From the NCBI GenBank assembly GCA_025463745.1, contig JAODBB010000094.1, forward strand, positions 1-37,620: a stretch of DNA of 37,620 bases, written 5' to 3'. The position numbers and the translations under genes are program-made. This DNA comes from Subtercola sp. (GTDB taxonomy: Bacteria; Actinomycetota; Actinomycetes; Actinomycetales; Microbacteriaceae). Positions within the stretch are counted from its first letter, which is position 1. Each line of letters starts with the position of its first letter. This document shows positions 1 to 7,669 of this stretch, piece by piece. The notes beneath the pieces were generated by a model. It searched no databases and had not been told where the DNA came from. It was given only the letters and a program-made list of their open reading frames with translations.

Positions 1-2
1 GG

Positions 3-203
3 ACGCTGATCATGATCAACGGCGCACCGCACTTCCTGCCACCGGCCTGGCTGGACTGGACCAGAACCCCACGCCCCGCGACACAGCAACGCACCCGAAC
101 ACGACTGAAACCCCTCCGTTTGGCCGACCTCCCCGCCCGCCGCGAACCCTGGCAACGCAACGCCACCACCACAGACACGGCCGATATGGCGGATACACCA
201 TGA
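3..203 (+). CDS. 3' end of a DUF222/13E12-type HNH endonuclease-like gene (partial)
   Basis: The reading frame is open from the left edge and ends at TGA 201-203. Only the C-terminal ~66 residues are present. The piece HFLPPAWLDWTRTPRP followed by a basic Thr/Arg tail resembles the C-terminal end of actinobacterial DUF222 (13E12 repeat) proteins. In that family the last segment follows the HNH nuclease motif and typically reads like 'F(I/L)PP.WLDP..TPR'. The nuclease motif itself lies outside the window, so the assignment rests on this tail and is from memory of the family. These genes are multi-copy in Microbacteriaceae. The ATG at 12 is probably internal. Confidence 0.55.
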   Translation, partial: TLIMINGAPHFLPPAWLDWTRTPRPATQQRTRTRLKPLRLADLPARREPWQRNATTTDTADMADTP

Positions 204-337
204 CCCGCACGAGCGCGGGACTCTGCCCACAGCCCAGCGCCCACGGCGGTGTCGCTGCACGGGCTGCGGGCGAGGGAGAGGGCGATAGTACAACCCCCCT
301 ACGCGCACACCCCGCGAGCGGGCCGGGTGTCCCAGTG

Positions 338-362
338 CGAGCGCCCTTGCGCTCGATACACT
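338..362 (+). promoter_or_regulatory. Palindrome and -10-like box upstream of the wall-anchored protein
   Basis: A perfect 7-bp inverted repeat (CGAGCGC, 4-nt loop, GCGCTCG; 338-355) is followed directly by TACACT (357-362), which fits the actinobacterial -10 pattern TAnnnT. The next gene starts at GTG 392 behind a strong purine-rich ribosome site at 376-384. No good -35 is seen, and the palindrome occupies where part of it would lie, so it could be an operator. The rest of the 204-391 gap holds no gene. Confidence 0.3.
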
Positions 363-391
363 GGAACCGAAATGAGGGGGAGGGCACCGAC

Positions 392-2062
392 GTGGGTGGT
401 TCGCGCGCGGCTTTCGGAGCCAAAATTCGCCCGGCCATGGGGAGCGGGTCGAGGCGCACCGGAGTGCTCGCACTCGTCGGTGCGCTGATCTTCGCGGCGA
501 GCTCGCTCGGCATCGCCGGCCCGGCACTAGCGGCGAGCCATGAACTCGACGACCCCACGATTCCCGACAACCTCGACGTTCCCGTCGTGCTCATCGGGGG
601 TGGGGGCGGGGGCTTTCTGCCGGCTACGTATATCTCGATCAACGGCAGCGACCCGATCCTCGTTTCCGTCGATACGGGAACCTCTGGCCTGGTGCTCGAC
701 CCTGACGCCATTCAGAATCCGACGACGCCGGTGGTCAACACCGATGTCAAGGCGGGCGTCGACTACGACGGCACGGGGCTCACGGGCTTCATCGCACACG
801 GAACGTTCACGATCCAAGGGGTCAGCACCGAGCATCCGGTCGCGTTCATCAACGGCACGGAGTGTACGACGCCGGAGTGCCCCGGAGGGGAGACCGGCAC
901 TGTGGGCGTGCTGGGTGTCGGCCCGGAGGTCAGCCACTACCCCGGCGGCGATGCCAATTCCACTTTTGCGGCCATCAATCAGCTGCCCGGCACGCTCAAA
1001 GACGGCTTCACTATCGACTTCACCGGTGCGAGCCCGCACCTTCGGCTCGGCCCGATCGGCAAGGCCGGCGCGCAAGACACAGTCGTTCAACGCACGCAGA
1101 AGGATTCCGAGGTGAAGCCGAACGGGCAGAAGGTCTTCGTCGATCCCACCCTCTGCTGGAGCATCACCGCCGGCCCCGACTTCGCGCAGGCCTGCAATAC
1201 GACGGTTCTCGACACGGGGCAGACCGGGGGCGTCATCCACGGCGCAGAGTTCGATCCCGTCGTCGACCCGTCGACTGCGCCTCCGATTCCCGGCTCGGGC
1301 ATCCAACGGCAGGGCTGGGTGAAGACCGGCGCCACCGTCACCTGGTCGGCCTCGCCGACGGATGCGCCGTTCGCCGGCGTCACGCAAGGCGATTCGCTGC
1401 CGATTCAGTACGGGCTGTTCACGATCGCCCCGGGCATCGACCCCGCCGATGCCATCTTCAACGCGGGCAACCACTTCTACACCCAGCATGCGGTCGGGTT
1501 CGACAGCGTGAGCGGGAGCGTCATCATCGGCCCGACCGCCGGCCTGCCCACGGCCCCGGGCGAGGTGGTGGCAGCGGTCAGCGACGGCGGCGCCGTGTCG
1601 GTGGGGTGGAATGACAGCACTCGCAGCGCCGACGCCGACGCCACCACGAATTTCGTCGTGAGCGCGGTTCGGGCCGACGGCACGGTTGAGCAGTCTGCCC
1701 AGACTTCTGCCGACGCACGCGAGCTCACCGTGGCCGGTCTCGTGGCCGGGGCCTCGTACACCTTCCGCGTCGCCGCCGTGAACGACATCGGCCTGGGGCC
1801 CGTGACCGAGAGCGACCCCGTCGCTCTGCCGGGTGCGCCGGCAACGCCGGGCTCAGGCGCCCTGCCGGACTCGGCAGACACTGGAAGCACCTCCGAGCTC
1901 GCGGCGACCGGCGACACCGCCGCACCCATCGGCACCCTCGGCGCGGTCTTTCTGGTGCTCGCTGGTGCCGCCGCTCTGGGAGTCGGGCGGTCTCAGCGCG
2001 CAGGCGATCCGGCCGCCGGTCCTGATCGATCTACACGAGGGCCGAACCGCCGTCAACGCTGA
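392..2062 (+). CDS. Secreted, wall-anchored protein with two pepsin-like DTG motifs and an FN3 domain
   Basis: GTG 392 is chosen because GGGGGAGGG lies 7-8 nt upstream. ATG 437 is an alternative, and the frame is open further upstream without support. The 556-residue protein has a signal peptide (basic GSRRTG, hydrophobic core, PALA cleavage region near residue 47). A pepsin-like part carries VDTGTSG (Asp94) and LDTGQTG (Asp274). The 180-residue spacing is close to that between the two catalytic Asp of bilobed A1 aspartic peptidases. A fibronectin type III-like module spans about residues 385-480. The C-terminus has LAATG (503-507), a hydrophobic stretch and basic residues, matching the LAxTG signal of class E sortases. 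The role is inferred: an exported aspartic peptidase or peptidase-like binding protein held on the wall. The 3' end overlaps the convergent SDR gene by 32 bp. Activity is unproven, because pepsin folds also occur in inactive proteins. Confidence 0.75.
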   Translation: MGGSRAAFGAKIRPAMGSGSRRTGVLALVGALIFAASSLGIAGPALAASHELDDPTIPDNLDVPVVLIGGGGGGFLPATYISINGSDPILVSVDTGTSGLVLDPDAIQNPTTPVVNTDVKAGVDYDGTGLTGFIAHGTFTIQGVSTEHPVAFINGTECTTPECPGGETGTVGVLGVGPEVSHYPGGDANSTFAAINQLPGTLKDGFTIDFTGASPHLRLGPIGKAGAQDTVVQRTQKDSEVKPNGQKVFVDPTLCWSITAGPDFAQACNTTVLDTGQTGGVIHGAEFDPVVDPSTAPPIPGSGIQRQGWVKTGATVTWSASPTDAPFAGVTQGDSLPIQYGLFTIAPGIDPADAIFNAGNHFYTQHAVGFDSVSGSVIIGPTAGLPTAPGEVVAAVSDGGAVSVGWNDSTRSADADATTNFVVSAVRADGTVEQSAQTSADARELTVAGLVAGASYTFRVAAVNDIGLGPVTESDPVALPGAPATPGSGALPDSADTGSTSELAATGDTAAPIGTLGAVFLVLAGAAALGVGRSQRAGDPAAGPDRSTRGPNRRQR

Positions 2063-2747
2063 TGATCGCGCCGGTGCTGTACTCCTGCTCCATCGCGTAC
2101 ACGTAGGCGAGCGCCACGTCGTCGACTTCTCCGATGCGGCCGACGGGTAATCCGAACCCGGCTTCATACATGCCCTCACGATCATTGTCGCTGAGATTGT
2201 TCCAGAGGGGGCTGCGCACGACTCCGGGGCTTACGGCGTTCACTCGCACGGGCGCGAGTTCGACGGCGAGCGCCCGGGTGAGCGAGTTAACCGCACCGCA
2301 GACACTCGCACCGAGGGCCCAGCCCGATCCAGGCCGCCCAGCAGCGGATCCGCTCGTGAGGGTGATCGATCCCCCGGCCCGAAGCATCGGAGCCACGGCA
2401 CGAACAACGCTCAGAGCGCCCACGAATCGGGTTTCGAAGAACCCTTGCACGATCTCAGGAGTCATGTCGGCGACACGAACGAGCTCGAGAGCCTCCCCGG
2501 CGGTGTAGACGAGATGGTCGATCGGCCCGAAAGCTGTGGCCAGAGCGGCAACCGATGCCGCATCGGTCAGGTCGACCGTTCCGCCACGCGCACCCGCAGG
2601 CAGCGAGGCCAGCGCTCGGTCGACGCTTGTCTGCCGGCGGCTGAGGATGATCGGGGTTGCGCCTCGCTCGGCGACCGCCGATGCGATTGCATATCCGATG
2701 CCTGAGGTACCGCCGACGATCATGACGGTGTGTTCGGCGAGTTGCAT
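2031..2747 (-). CDS. SDR-family protein lacking the usual Tyr-x3-Lys
   Basis: Starts at ATG 2747 behind a strong AAGGAG; the frame is open further upstream into the LysR gene, which is not coding here. The 238-residue protein has the N-terminal Rossmann motif GGTSGIG, the YTAG segment that replaces NNAG, and the C-terminal SPGVV...DGGSALV pattern of classical short-chain dehydrogenases/reductases. Where the family has Ser...Tyr-x3-Lys, this protein reads SGSAAG...GASVCGAVNSL. Ser is kept, but the Tyr and Lys positions align to Gly and Cys. It therefore either uses another proton-transfer arrangement or has a non-reductase role; the substrate is unknown. It is divergent from a LysR regulator across 126 bp, which suggests control by that regulator. 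Confidence 0.85.
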   Translation of the reverse strand: MQLAEHTVMIVGGTSGIGYAIASAVAERGATPIILSRRQTSVDRALASLPAGARGGTVDLTDAASVAALATAFGPIDHLVYTAGEALELVRVADMTPEIVQGFFETRFVGALSVVRAVAPMLRAGGSITLTSGSAAGRPGSGWALGASVCGAVNSLTRALAVELAPVRVNAVSPGVVRSPLWNNLSDNDREGMYEAGFGLPVGRIGEVDDVALAYVYAMEQEYSTGAIISVDGGSALV

Positions 2748-2835
2748 GGTGTTTTCTCCTTGATCGATGATGCGATGTGTTCTCAGCCTCGCGTCAGCGG
2801 CAGTGATCCGTCCAAGACCCTTTTCGTCGCCGGCG

Positions 2836-2850
2836 ATACCATGGGGGTAT
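2836..2850. promoter_or_regulatory. Candidate LysR-type operator (T-N11-A)
   Basis: ATACC-ATGGG-GGTAT is a perfect 5-bp inverted repeat with a 5-bp spacer and contains T-N11-A, the classical LysR box. It lies between the divergent SDR (start 2747) and LysR (start 2874) genes, 23 bp upstream of the regulator's GTG, where autoregulation and control of the neighbour would be expected. The assignment rests on motif and position only. Confidence 0.45.
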
Positions 2851-2873
2851 TGCCGAACGACGAGAGGAGCGAC

Positions 2874-3740
2874 GTGCCAGACGATCTTGATCTGCGCAAG
2901 TTGCGCTATTTCGTCGTACTCGCTGAGGAGCTGCACTACGGCCGGGCATCCGAACGCCTTCATCTCGCCCAGCCGGTGCTGACACGTCAGATTCGCAGAC
3001 TCGAGGATGAACTGGGCGTTCAGCTCTTCGACCGTGACAGCCGCGGCACCGCGCTCACGGCGTCGGGAGTCGCGCTGCTCGAACACGCCCGCCCCCTGCT
3101 GGCCAGCGCCGCTGCTCTGCGCAACGAGCTCGCCCCGGTTCATTCGCTGCGCGTCGGCGTGATGCCGGGCTTGCTCGTCACTTTGACGGTCACCGCCTTC
3201 GAGCGGGCCGTTCCCGACACTCGGGTCGAGCTTCACCGAGTGGGCTGGGATGACCAGATCTCGGTACTGCATGAACAGCGCGTCGATCTGGTCTACGCGC
3301 GAGAACCCTTCGACACCACGGGGCTGTCGACGAGGTTTCTCTGCGAAGAGCCGCGGTTCGCTGTGCTGCCGATCGATCATCCTCTAGCGGGCGGCGAACC
3401 CATCGACATAGCCGAGCTGCGGTCGTCCGTGCTGCTTCAGCACCCCAGCGCAGTGCCGGAGTGGGCGCAGGTCGCCACCCCGAAGAGCCTCAGCTCTGCA
3501 CGCTCCGTCACGCCTCCCGCGACCGTGGAGGAGAAGCTCGAGCGTGTGGCGTCGGGCCGCGGATTCGTCATCCTGCCCGAATCGACGACGATCTTCTATC
3601 GTCGCCCCGACGTAGCCGTCGTCGCGATTCGCGACCTCGACCCCAACCGGGTCACCCTGGCGTGGTCGGCCATTTCGAAGCATCCGGGGCGCGACGCCTT
3701 CATCGACGCCGCTGTACGCAACCCGCCGGCGCCTCGCTGA
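2874..3740 (+). CDS. LysR-family transcriptional regulator
   Basis: GTG 2874 is preferred because GAGAGGAGC precedes it at 2862-2870; ATG 2841 and earlier starts lack such a site and would run through the candidate operator. The 288-residue length is normal for LysR. The N-terminus carries the winged helix-turn-helix (LRYFVVLAEELHYGRAS...LHLAQPVLTRQIRRLEDELG, about residues 8-45) followed by the typical linker and a periplasmic-binding-protein-like effector domain (RVGVMPGLLVTL onward). It is divergent from the SDR gene and probably regulates it and itself. The effector is unknown. It is convergent with the phenylacetate cluster; nothing ties it to those genes. Confidence 0.9.
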   Translation: MPDDLDLRKLRYFVVLAEELHYGRASERLHLAQPVLTRQIRRLEDELGVQLFDRDSRGTALTASGVALLEHARPLLASAAALRNELAPVHSLRVGVMPGLLVTLTVTAFERAVPDTRVELHRVGWDDQISVLHEQRVDLVYAREPFDTTGLSTRFLCEEPRFAVLPIDHPLAGGEPIDIAELRSSVLLQHPSAVPEWAQVATPKSLSSARSVTPPATVEEKLERVASGRGFVILPESTTIFYRRPDVAVVAIRDLDPNRVTLAWSAISKHPGRDAFIDAAVRNPPAPR

Positions 3741-3932
3741 CGAACGATCAGGGCGGCGAAATCTGGAGCGCCCGGCTGCAATTGCGACATTCTGCCTCCT
3801 GGCACCCTCCGACGTTGGTTGGCTTCGCAGCCTCGGGCTTGATGTACGAGCGTGTGGATGCTGCTGCGCCGTTGGGAGCATCTGCGCCCGGCCGAACTAC
3901 AGCAGAAGCGCCGAATGGCCGCAGGAGCGGCG

Positions 3933-4715
3933 TCAGAGGGCGGGGAAACCGGCGAAGACGGGCGGCCGCTTCTGCTGGAAGGCGGCGAAGCCCTCGCGGT
4001 AATCTGGCGTGAAAGACAGGTCGCCCTGGGCGCGGTTCTCGTCGGCGAGCGAGGTCCAGAGTCCGATGCGGTCGTCGCGGATGCGCGCGATGAGTGCCTT
4101 ACTGGCCAGAAACGCCTCGGTCGCGCCCTCAGCCACGCGGGCGACCTTCGTGCGAGTGAAGTCGAGCAGATCATCCGCCGGAACCACGCGACTGAACAGG
4201 CCGGCGGCCACCGCATCGGCGCCGCTCATCAGCTCGGCCGTGTAGATGAGGTCGAGCGTTCGGTGGGCGCCGAGGCGCTCGAAGAAGAGGGCGTGGCCGC
4301 CTGAGTCGAGGGTGGCGCCGAGGTTCGCGAAGGGCGAGCCGATTTTCGCGGTGTCGGCCACGTAGACCACGTCGGTCGCGACGAGCAGTCCGAGCCCGAC
4401 GCCGAGGCAGGCGCCGTGCGCGGCCGCGAAGGTCGGGGCCGGGAACTCGGCGATCTGCCGCAGGAGGGGGGTGACGACGTCGTCGAGGTAGCCACGGGCG
4501 TCATCGGTCGCGGGGTCGACGTTCGAGATGTCGCGTCCGGCGCAGAAGGCGCGGCCTTCGCCGCGGAGGAGCAGGGCACGAACGCCGGCCTCGCGGGCGA
4601 CAGTCAGCGCGGCCGAGAGCTCGGCGATGGCGGTGGCGTCGAGCGCGTTGAGTTTCGCGGGGTCGTTGAGGGCGATCTCGGCGACCTGGTCGGCGATGGT
4701 GAGTGAGACGGTCAT
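3933..4715 (-). CDS. paaG: Enoyl-CoA hydratase/isomerase, probable PaaG (epoxyphenylacetyl-CoA isomerase)
   Basis: This 260-residue crotonase-fold protein starts at ATG 4715 behind GAAGGAG. The oxyanion-hole segments are FCAGRDI (about residue 57) and HGACLGVGLGLL (about residue 100). The active-site stretch LGATLDSGGHALFFERLG has Asp in place of the second hydratase Glu, as in PaaG, where this Asp is needed to isomerise the ring epoxide to oxepin-CoA. It is the last gene behind paaABCDE, 21 bp downstream of paaE and probably in the same transcript. A plain enoyl-CoA hydratase is less likely because a separate PaaF-type domain with two Glu is present in the cluster. The 192 bp between it and the convergent LysR gene contain no gene and no convincing terminator. 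Confidence 0.85.
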   Translation of the reverse strand: MTVSLTIADQVAEIALNDPAKLNALDATAIAELSAALTVAREAGVRALLLRGEGRAFCAGRDISNVDPATDDARGYLDDVVTPLLRQIAEFPAPTFAAAHGACLGVGLGLLVATDVVYVADTAKIGSPFANLGATLDSGGHALFFERLGAHRTLDLIYTAELMSGADAVAAGLFSRVVPADDLLDFTRTKVARVAEGATEAFLASKALIARIRDDRIGLWTSLADENRAQGDLSFTPDYREGFAAFQQKRPPVFAGFPAL

Positions 4716-4736
4716 GGGTGGTTCTCCTTCATCACG

Positions 4737-5930
4737 CTACGCGTCGTAGTTGACCGACACAGCGTCGCTCGTCGGAATCGCCTGACAGGTGAGCACATAC
4801 CCGCGCGCCAGCTCTTCGGGCTCGAGCGCGTAGTTCTCGACCATGTCGACCGTGCCCGAGGTGACCACGGCGCGACAGGTGCCGCACACTCCCCCGGCGC
4901 AGGCGAACGGCACGTCACCGCGCACCCGCAGTGCGGCATTCAGGATGCTCTCATTGCTGTGCACCGGGCTCGTGACCGTTGCCGTGGTGCCGTCGAGCGT
5001 GAAGCTGATCGTATGAACGGCCTGGTCAGCGGAAAGCTCGACCGGGCGACCCGACTGACCCGCGGGGCGATCGGGCCGGCCCGTAGTGAACAGCTCATAC
5101 CGAACGTCTGCGATGTCGACACCGAGGTCGGTAAGCGTGTCGCGGCAGAGTTGCACCAAGTCGAAGGGCCCGCAGATGAACCATTCGTCGATGTCACTCG
5201 GCCGGATCAGGGTACCGAGAATCTCGCGGAACTTCGCCGCATCCAGTCGCCCGGAGAGCAACTCAGAGCTACGGCGCTCGCGGGTGAGCACGTGGTACAG
5301 CGCGAGGCGTGCCGGGTACCGGTCTTTGAGGTCGGCGAGCTCGTCGACGAACATGGCGTCCATGGCGGTGCGGTTCGAGTAGACGAGGGAGAACTGGTTC
5401 GCCGGGCTGGCTCGCAGAGTGCTCTCGATCAGCGCCATCATGGGTGTGATGCCGGAGCCGGCGGCGATGCCGACGAAGTGCGTGGCGGCGGCGAGGGTCT
5501 CGGCGTCGGTCTGCGAGGTGAACCGCCCCTCGGGGCTCATCACCTCGAGCTCCATGCCCGGCGCGAGGTTGTCGACGGCCCAGGTAGAGAACAGGCCGCC
5601 GAGGTCGCGCTTGATCGCGACCTTCAACTCGCCCGGCACTGGCGCCTGGCAGATTGAGTAACTGCGGCGAGCGTCTTCACCGGCAACGGATGTTCGAATG
5701 GCGATGTACTGGCCCGGCGCGTAGTCGTAGGCGTCGGCGAGCGCCGCCGGTACCTCGAACGTGACCTCGATGGAGTCGTCAGTGAGGTGCCGCACCGCGA
5801 AGACGCGCAGGGAGTGGAACTGGGCGCGGCGGCGAGGGGTGGGTTCGGCATCAGCCGCACGACCTGTCTCGGCGACCTCGAATGCGGCGTCATTGTCGAG
5901 TTCACCCGTGGTCGAAGCAGTCGCACTCAT
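4737..5930 (-). CDS. paaE: Phenylacetyl-CoA monooxygenase reductase subunit PaaE
   Basis: PaaE passes electrons from NADPH through FAD and a 2Fe-2S cluster to the PaaABC oxygenase. In this 397-residue protein the FAD-binding RRSYSICQ and the nucleotide-binding GIAAGSGITPMM are followed by a C-terminal plant-type ferredoxin domain. That domain has ligands in CAGGVCGTC (about residues 342-350) and a fourth Cys in LTCQ (about 381). The first ~35 residues are a variable extension. The ATG at 5930 lies just 1 bp after the paaD stop codon, indicating translational coupling. Order of domains (oxidoreductase then ferredoxin) and context make this a confident call. Confidence 0.95.
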   Translation of the reverse strand: MSATASTTGELDNDAAFEVAETGRAADAEPTPRRRAQFHSLRVFAVRHLTDDSIEVTFEVPAALADAYDYAPGQYIAIRTSVAGEDARRSYSICQAPVPGELKVAIKRDLGGLFSTWAVDNLAPGMELEVMSPEGRFTSQTDAETLAAATHFVGIAAGSGITPMMALIESTLRASPANQFSLVYSNRTAMDAMFVDELADLKDRYPARLALYHVLTRERRSSELLSGRLDAAKFREILGTLIRPSDIDEWFICGPFDLVQLCRDTLTDLGVDIADVRYELFTTGRPDRPAGQSGRPVELSADQAVHTISFTLDGTTATVTSPVHSNESILNAALRVRGDVPFACAGGVCGTCRAVVTSGTVDMVENYALEPEELARGYVLTCQAIPTSDAVSVNYDA

Positions 5931-5931
5931 G

Positions 5932-6507
5932 CTAGTGATCCTTGAAGTAGTCGAACGGCTCCTGGCAGCGCTGGCACACGTAGAGGGCCTTGCACGAGGT
6001 GGAGCCGAAGCGGGAGAGAACGCGGGTGTGCATCGAACCGCAGTGCGGGCAGTGGATGCCGAGCCCCAAGCTCACGCGCCGACCAGCCGCGCCGCTGCCG
6101 TTCGCGCCATTGACGCCCGCACCCCTGACGCCCGCACCCCGCGGAGCGGGGGCGGCGATGCCGTACGCCTGCAGTTTGCGGCGGCCGGATTCGCTCATCC
6201 AGTCGGTGGTCCAGGCGGGTGCCAGAACGACGTTGACGGTCGCACCCGGGTACCCGTGCGAGGCCAGCGCCGAAACGATGTCGTCACGCATGGCGTCGAT
6301 GGCCGGGCATCCGGAGTAGGTGGGGGTGATGTCGATCGAAACGTGTTCGCCGATGACGCTCACACGACGCAAGACGCCGAGGTCTTCGATGGTGAGCACC
6401 GGAACTTCTGGGTCGACGACGGTGGCCGCGATGTTCCACAGCGAGCGTTCGAGCTTGCCCTCGGGGACGGGTCGAGCCACACGTTCGAGTTCGGCTGCCG
6501 CTACCAT
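5932..6507 (-). CDS. paaD: PaaD, assembly factor of the phenylacetyl-CoA monooxygenase
   Basis: The ATG at 6507 overlaps the last codons of paaC by 7 bp. The 191-residue protein has an N-terminal MIP18/DUF59 domain (VVDPEVPVLTIEDLGVLR and TPTYSGCPAIDAM, with the conserved Cys). A Gly/Ala/Arg-rich linker (about residues 125-150) leads to a C-terminal zinc-ribbon-like part with CPHCG and CQRC pairs plus a further Cys in TSCKALYVC. PaaD is needed for maturation of the monooxygenase, probably for metal-centre assembly. Its place between paaC and paaE is the usual gene order. The low-complexity linker is the only unusual part. Confidence 0.93.
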   Translation of the reverse strand: MVAAAELERVARPVPEGKLERSLWNIAATVVDPEVPVLTIEDLGVLRRVSVIGEHVSIDITPTYSGCPAIDAMRDDIVSALASHGYPGATVNVVLAPAWTTDWMSESGRRKLQAYGIAAPAPRGAGVRGAGVNGANGSGAAGRRVSLGLGIHCPHCGSMHTRVLSRFGSTSCKALYVCQRCQEPFDYFKDH

Positions 6508-7364
6508 GACGCACCCGGATGCTGCCGGGCGAGCACCTGCATCTCGGCGAGCAGAGGACCGAACGCCTCCGAGTGGATGCCCTGCCGGCCCCCGCCGCGA
6601 GCAGCCGAGGCTTTCGGTACCGTGAGTCCGGCATCCACGATCAGGCGAGGCACCACAGCGTCGAATTCGGCGCGCAAGGCCCGTGGGTCGACAGCAATGC
6701 CCTCGAGCTGCGCGCTGAGTTCTGCACCGAGCTCGCCCGACGGGGCCGGCTCGGCCCGGTGCGGCTCGGCGCGGTACAGTTCGTCGACGAACGGCCACAT
6801 CGCATCCAGCCCCCGCTGCATGCGGAACGCCGATTCGTCGGTTCCGAGGCCGAGCCGCAGCAACCACTGCGTGCTGTGGTCGAGGTGGTAATCGACCTCT
6901 TTCGTGGCCTTGGCCGCGATGGCGGCGAGCGTCGGGTCGGTCGAGTGCATCAGCGCGCGGTACAAGCTGTCGAAGTACACCGAGGCGATGAGCTGGCGGG
7001 CGATGGTCTGTGCGAAGTCGCCGATCGGCTGCTCGAAGAGCTGGCGGCAGCGGAATTCCGGTTCGCTGCGAAAGTAGGCGAGGTCGTCTTCGGTCTTGCC
7101 CCAGGCCGATCCCGCGTAGGTGAGAAAGCTCCGGGCATGCCCCAAGATGTCGAGCCCGATATTGCCGAGCGCAACGTCTTCTTCGAGCTCGGGCCCGTTC
7201 GCGATCCATTCGCCGAGGCGATGCGCCAAGATGAGGGCATCGTCGCCGAGACCGAGGGCGTACGTGGCCACGGCATCCGTCGCCACCAAGCCGCCCGCGA
7301 TCTCGGATTCGATCAGCTCGGGCGTCATGATGCCGGTCGGAGCCTGCCGCTGCTTGACACTCAC
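6501..7364 (-). CDS. paaC: Phenylacetyl-CoA monooxygenase subunit PaaC
   Basis: PaaC is the structural ferritin-like partner of PaaA in the oxygenase. The GTG at 7364 overlaps the paaB stop as GTGA and has GGAAGGGG about 9 nt upstream, giving 287 residues. ATG 7328 would give a shorter protein but lacks a ribosome site. Typical PaaC segments are ALGLGDDALILAHRLGEW, LGNIGLDILGHAR, KEVDYHLDHSTQWLLRLG and the C-terminal GREG-like region GGGRQGIHSEAFGPLL. It sits in the translationally coupled paaABCDE run. Confidence 0.95.
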   Translation of the reverse strand: MSVKQRQAPTGIMTPELIESEIAGGLVATDAVATYALGLGDDALILAHRLGEWIANGPELEEDVALGNIGLDILGHARSFLTYAGSAWGKTEDDLAYFRSEPEFRCRQLFEQPIGDFAQTIARQLIASVYFDSLYRALMHSTDPTLAAIAAKATKEVDYHLDHSTQWLLRLGLGTDESAFRMQRGLDAMWPFVDELYRAEPHRAEPAPSGELGAELSAQLEGIAVDPRALRAEFDAVVPRLIVDAGLTVPKASAARGGGRQGIHSEAFGPLLAEMQVLARQHPGASW

Positions 7365-7669
7365 AGGTGCGCCACCCCTTCCGACTTCGTGTAGTAAATG
7401 GCGTGCCTGAAGTCTTTGCCCTGCGGCGACTCGAAGAACGCGCCCTTGGCGTCGGGGTCGCTCGCGGTGATGTCGGATGCCCGAACCACCCACACCGAAA
7501 CACCCTCGTTGCGGCGGGTGTACAGATCGCGCGCGTTGCGCACCGCCATGATCTCGTCGGGCGCGTGCAGCGACCCGGCGTGCACGTGCGAGAGGCCGCG
7601 GGATGACCGCACGAACACCTCCCACAGGGGCCACTCTTCGCGGGCTCCTGAATCTCCAGGGCTGGGCAT
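7361..7669 (-). CDS. paaB: Phenylacetyl-CoA monooxygenase subunit PaaB
   Basis: This small 102-residue subunit is essential for the PaaABCE complex. The segments WPLWEVFVRSSRGLSHVHAG, LYTRRNEGVSVWVV and the C-terminal GKDFRHAIYYTK are characteristic of PaaB. The ATG at 7669 shares its A with the paaA stop (TGATG), and its own stop overlaps the paaC start, so all three are translationally coupled. Length and position are as expected. Confidence 0.95.
   Translation of the reverse strand: MPSPGDSGAREEWPLWEVFVRSSRGLSHVHAGSLHAPDEIMAVRNARDLYTRRNEGVSVWVVRASDITASDPDAKGAFFESPQGKDFRHAIYYTKSEGVAHL

Noticed and set aside
2748-3380. Upstream extension of the SDR gene to a 449-residue protein
   Set aside because: The extension is antisense to the LysR gene and lacks SDR homology, while a strong ribosome site marks ATG 2747.
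3741-3932. Remnant gene or terminator between LysR and paaG
   Set aside because: Only weak inverted repeats (for example GATGCT/AGCATC at 3857-3882) without T-runs are present, and no frame shows family similarity.
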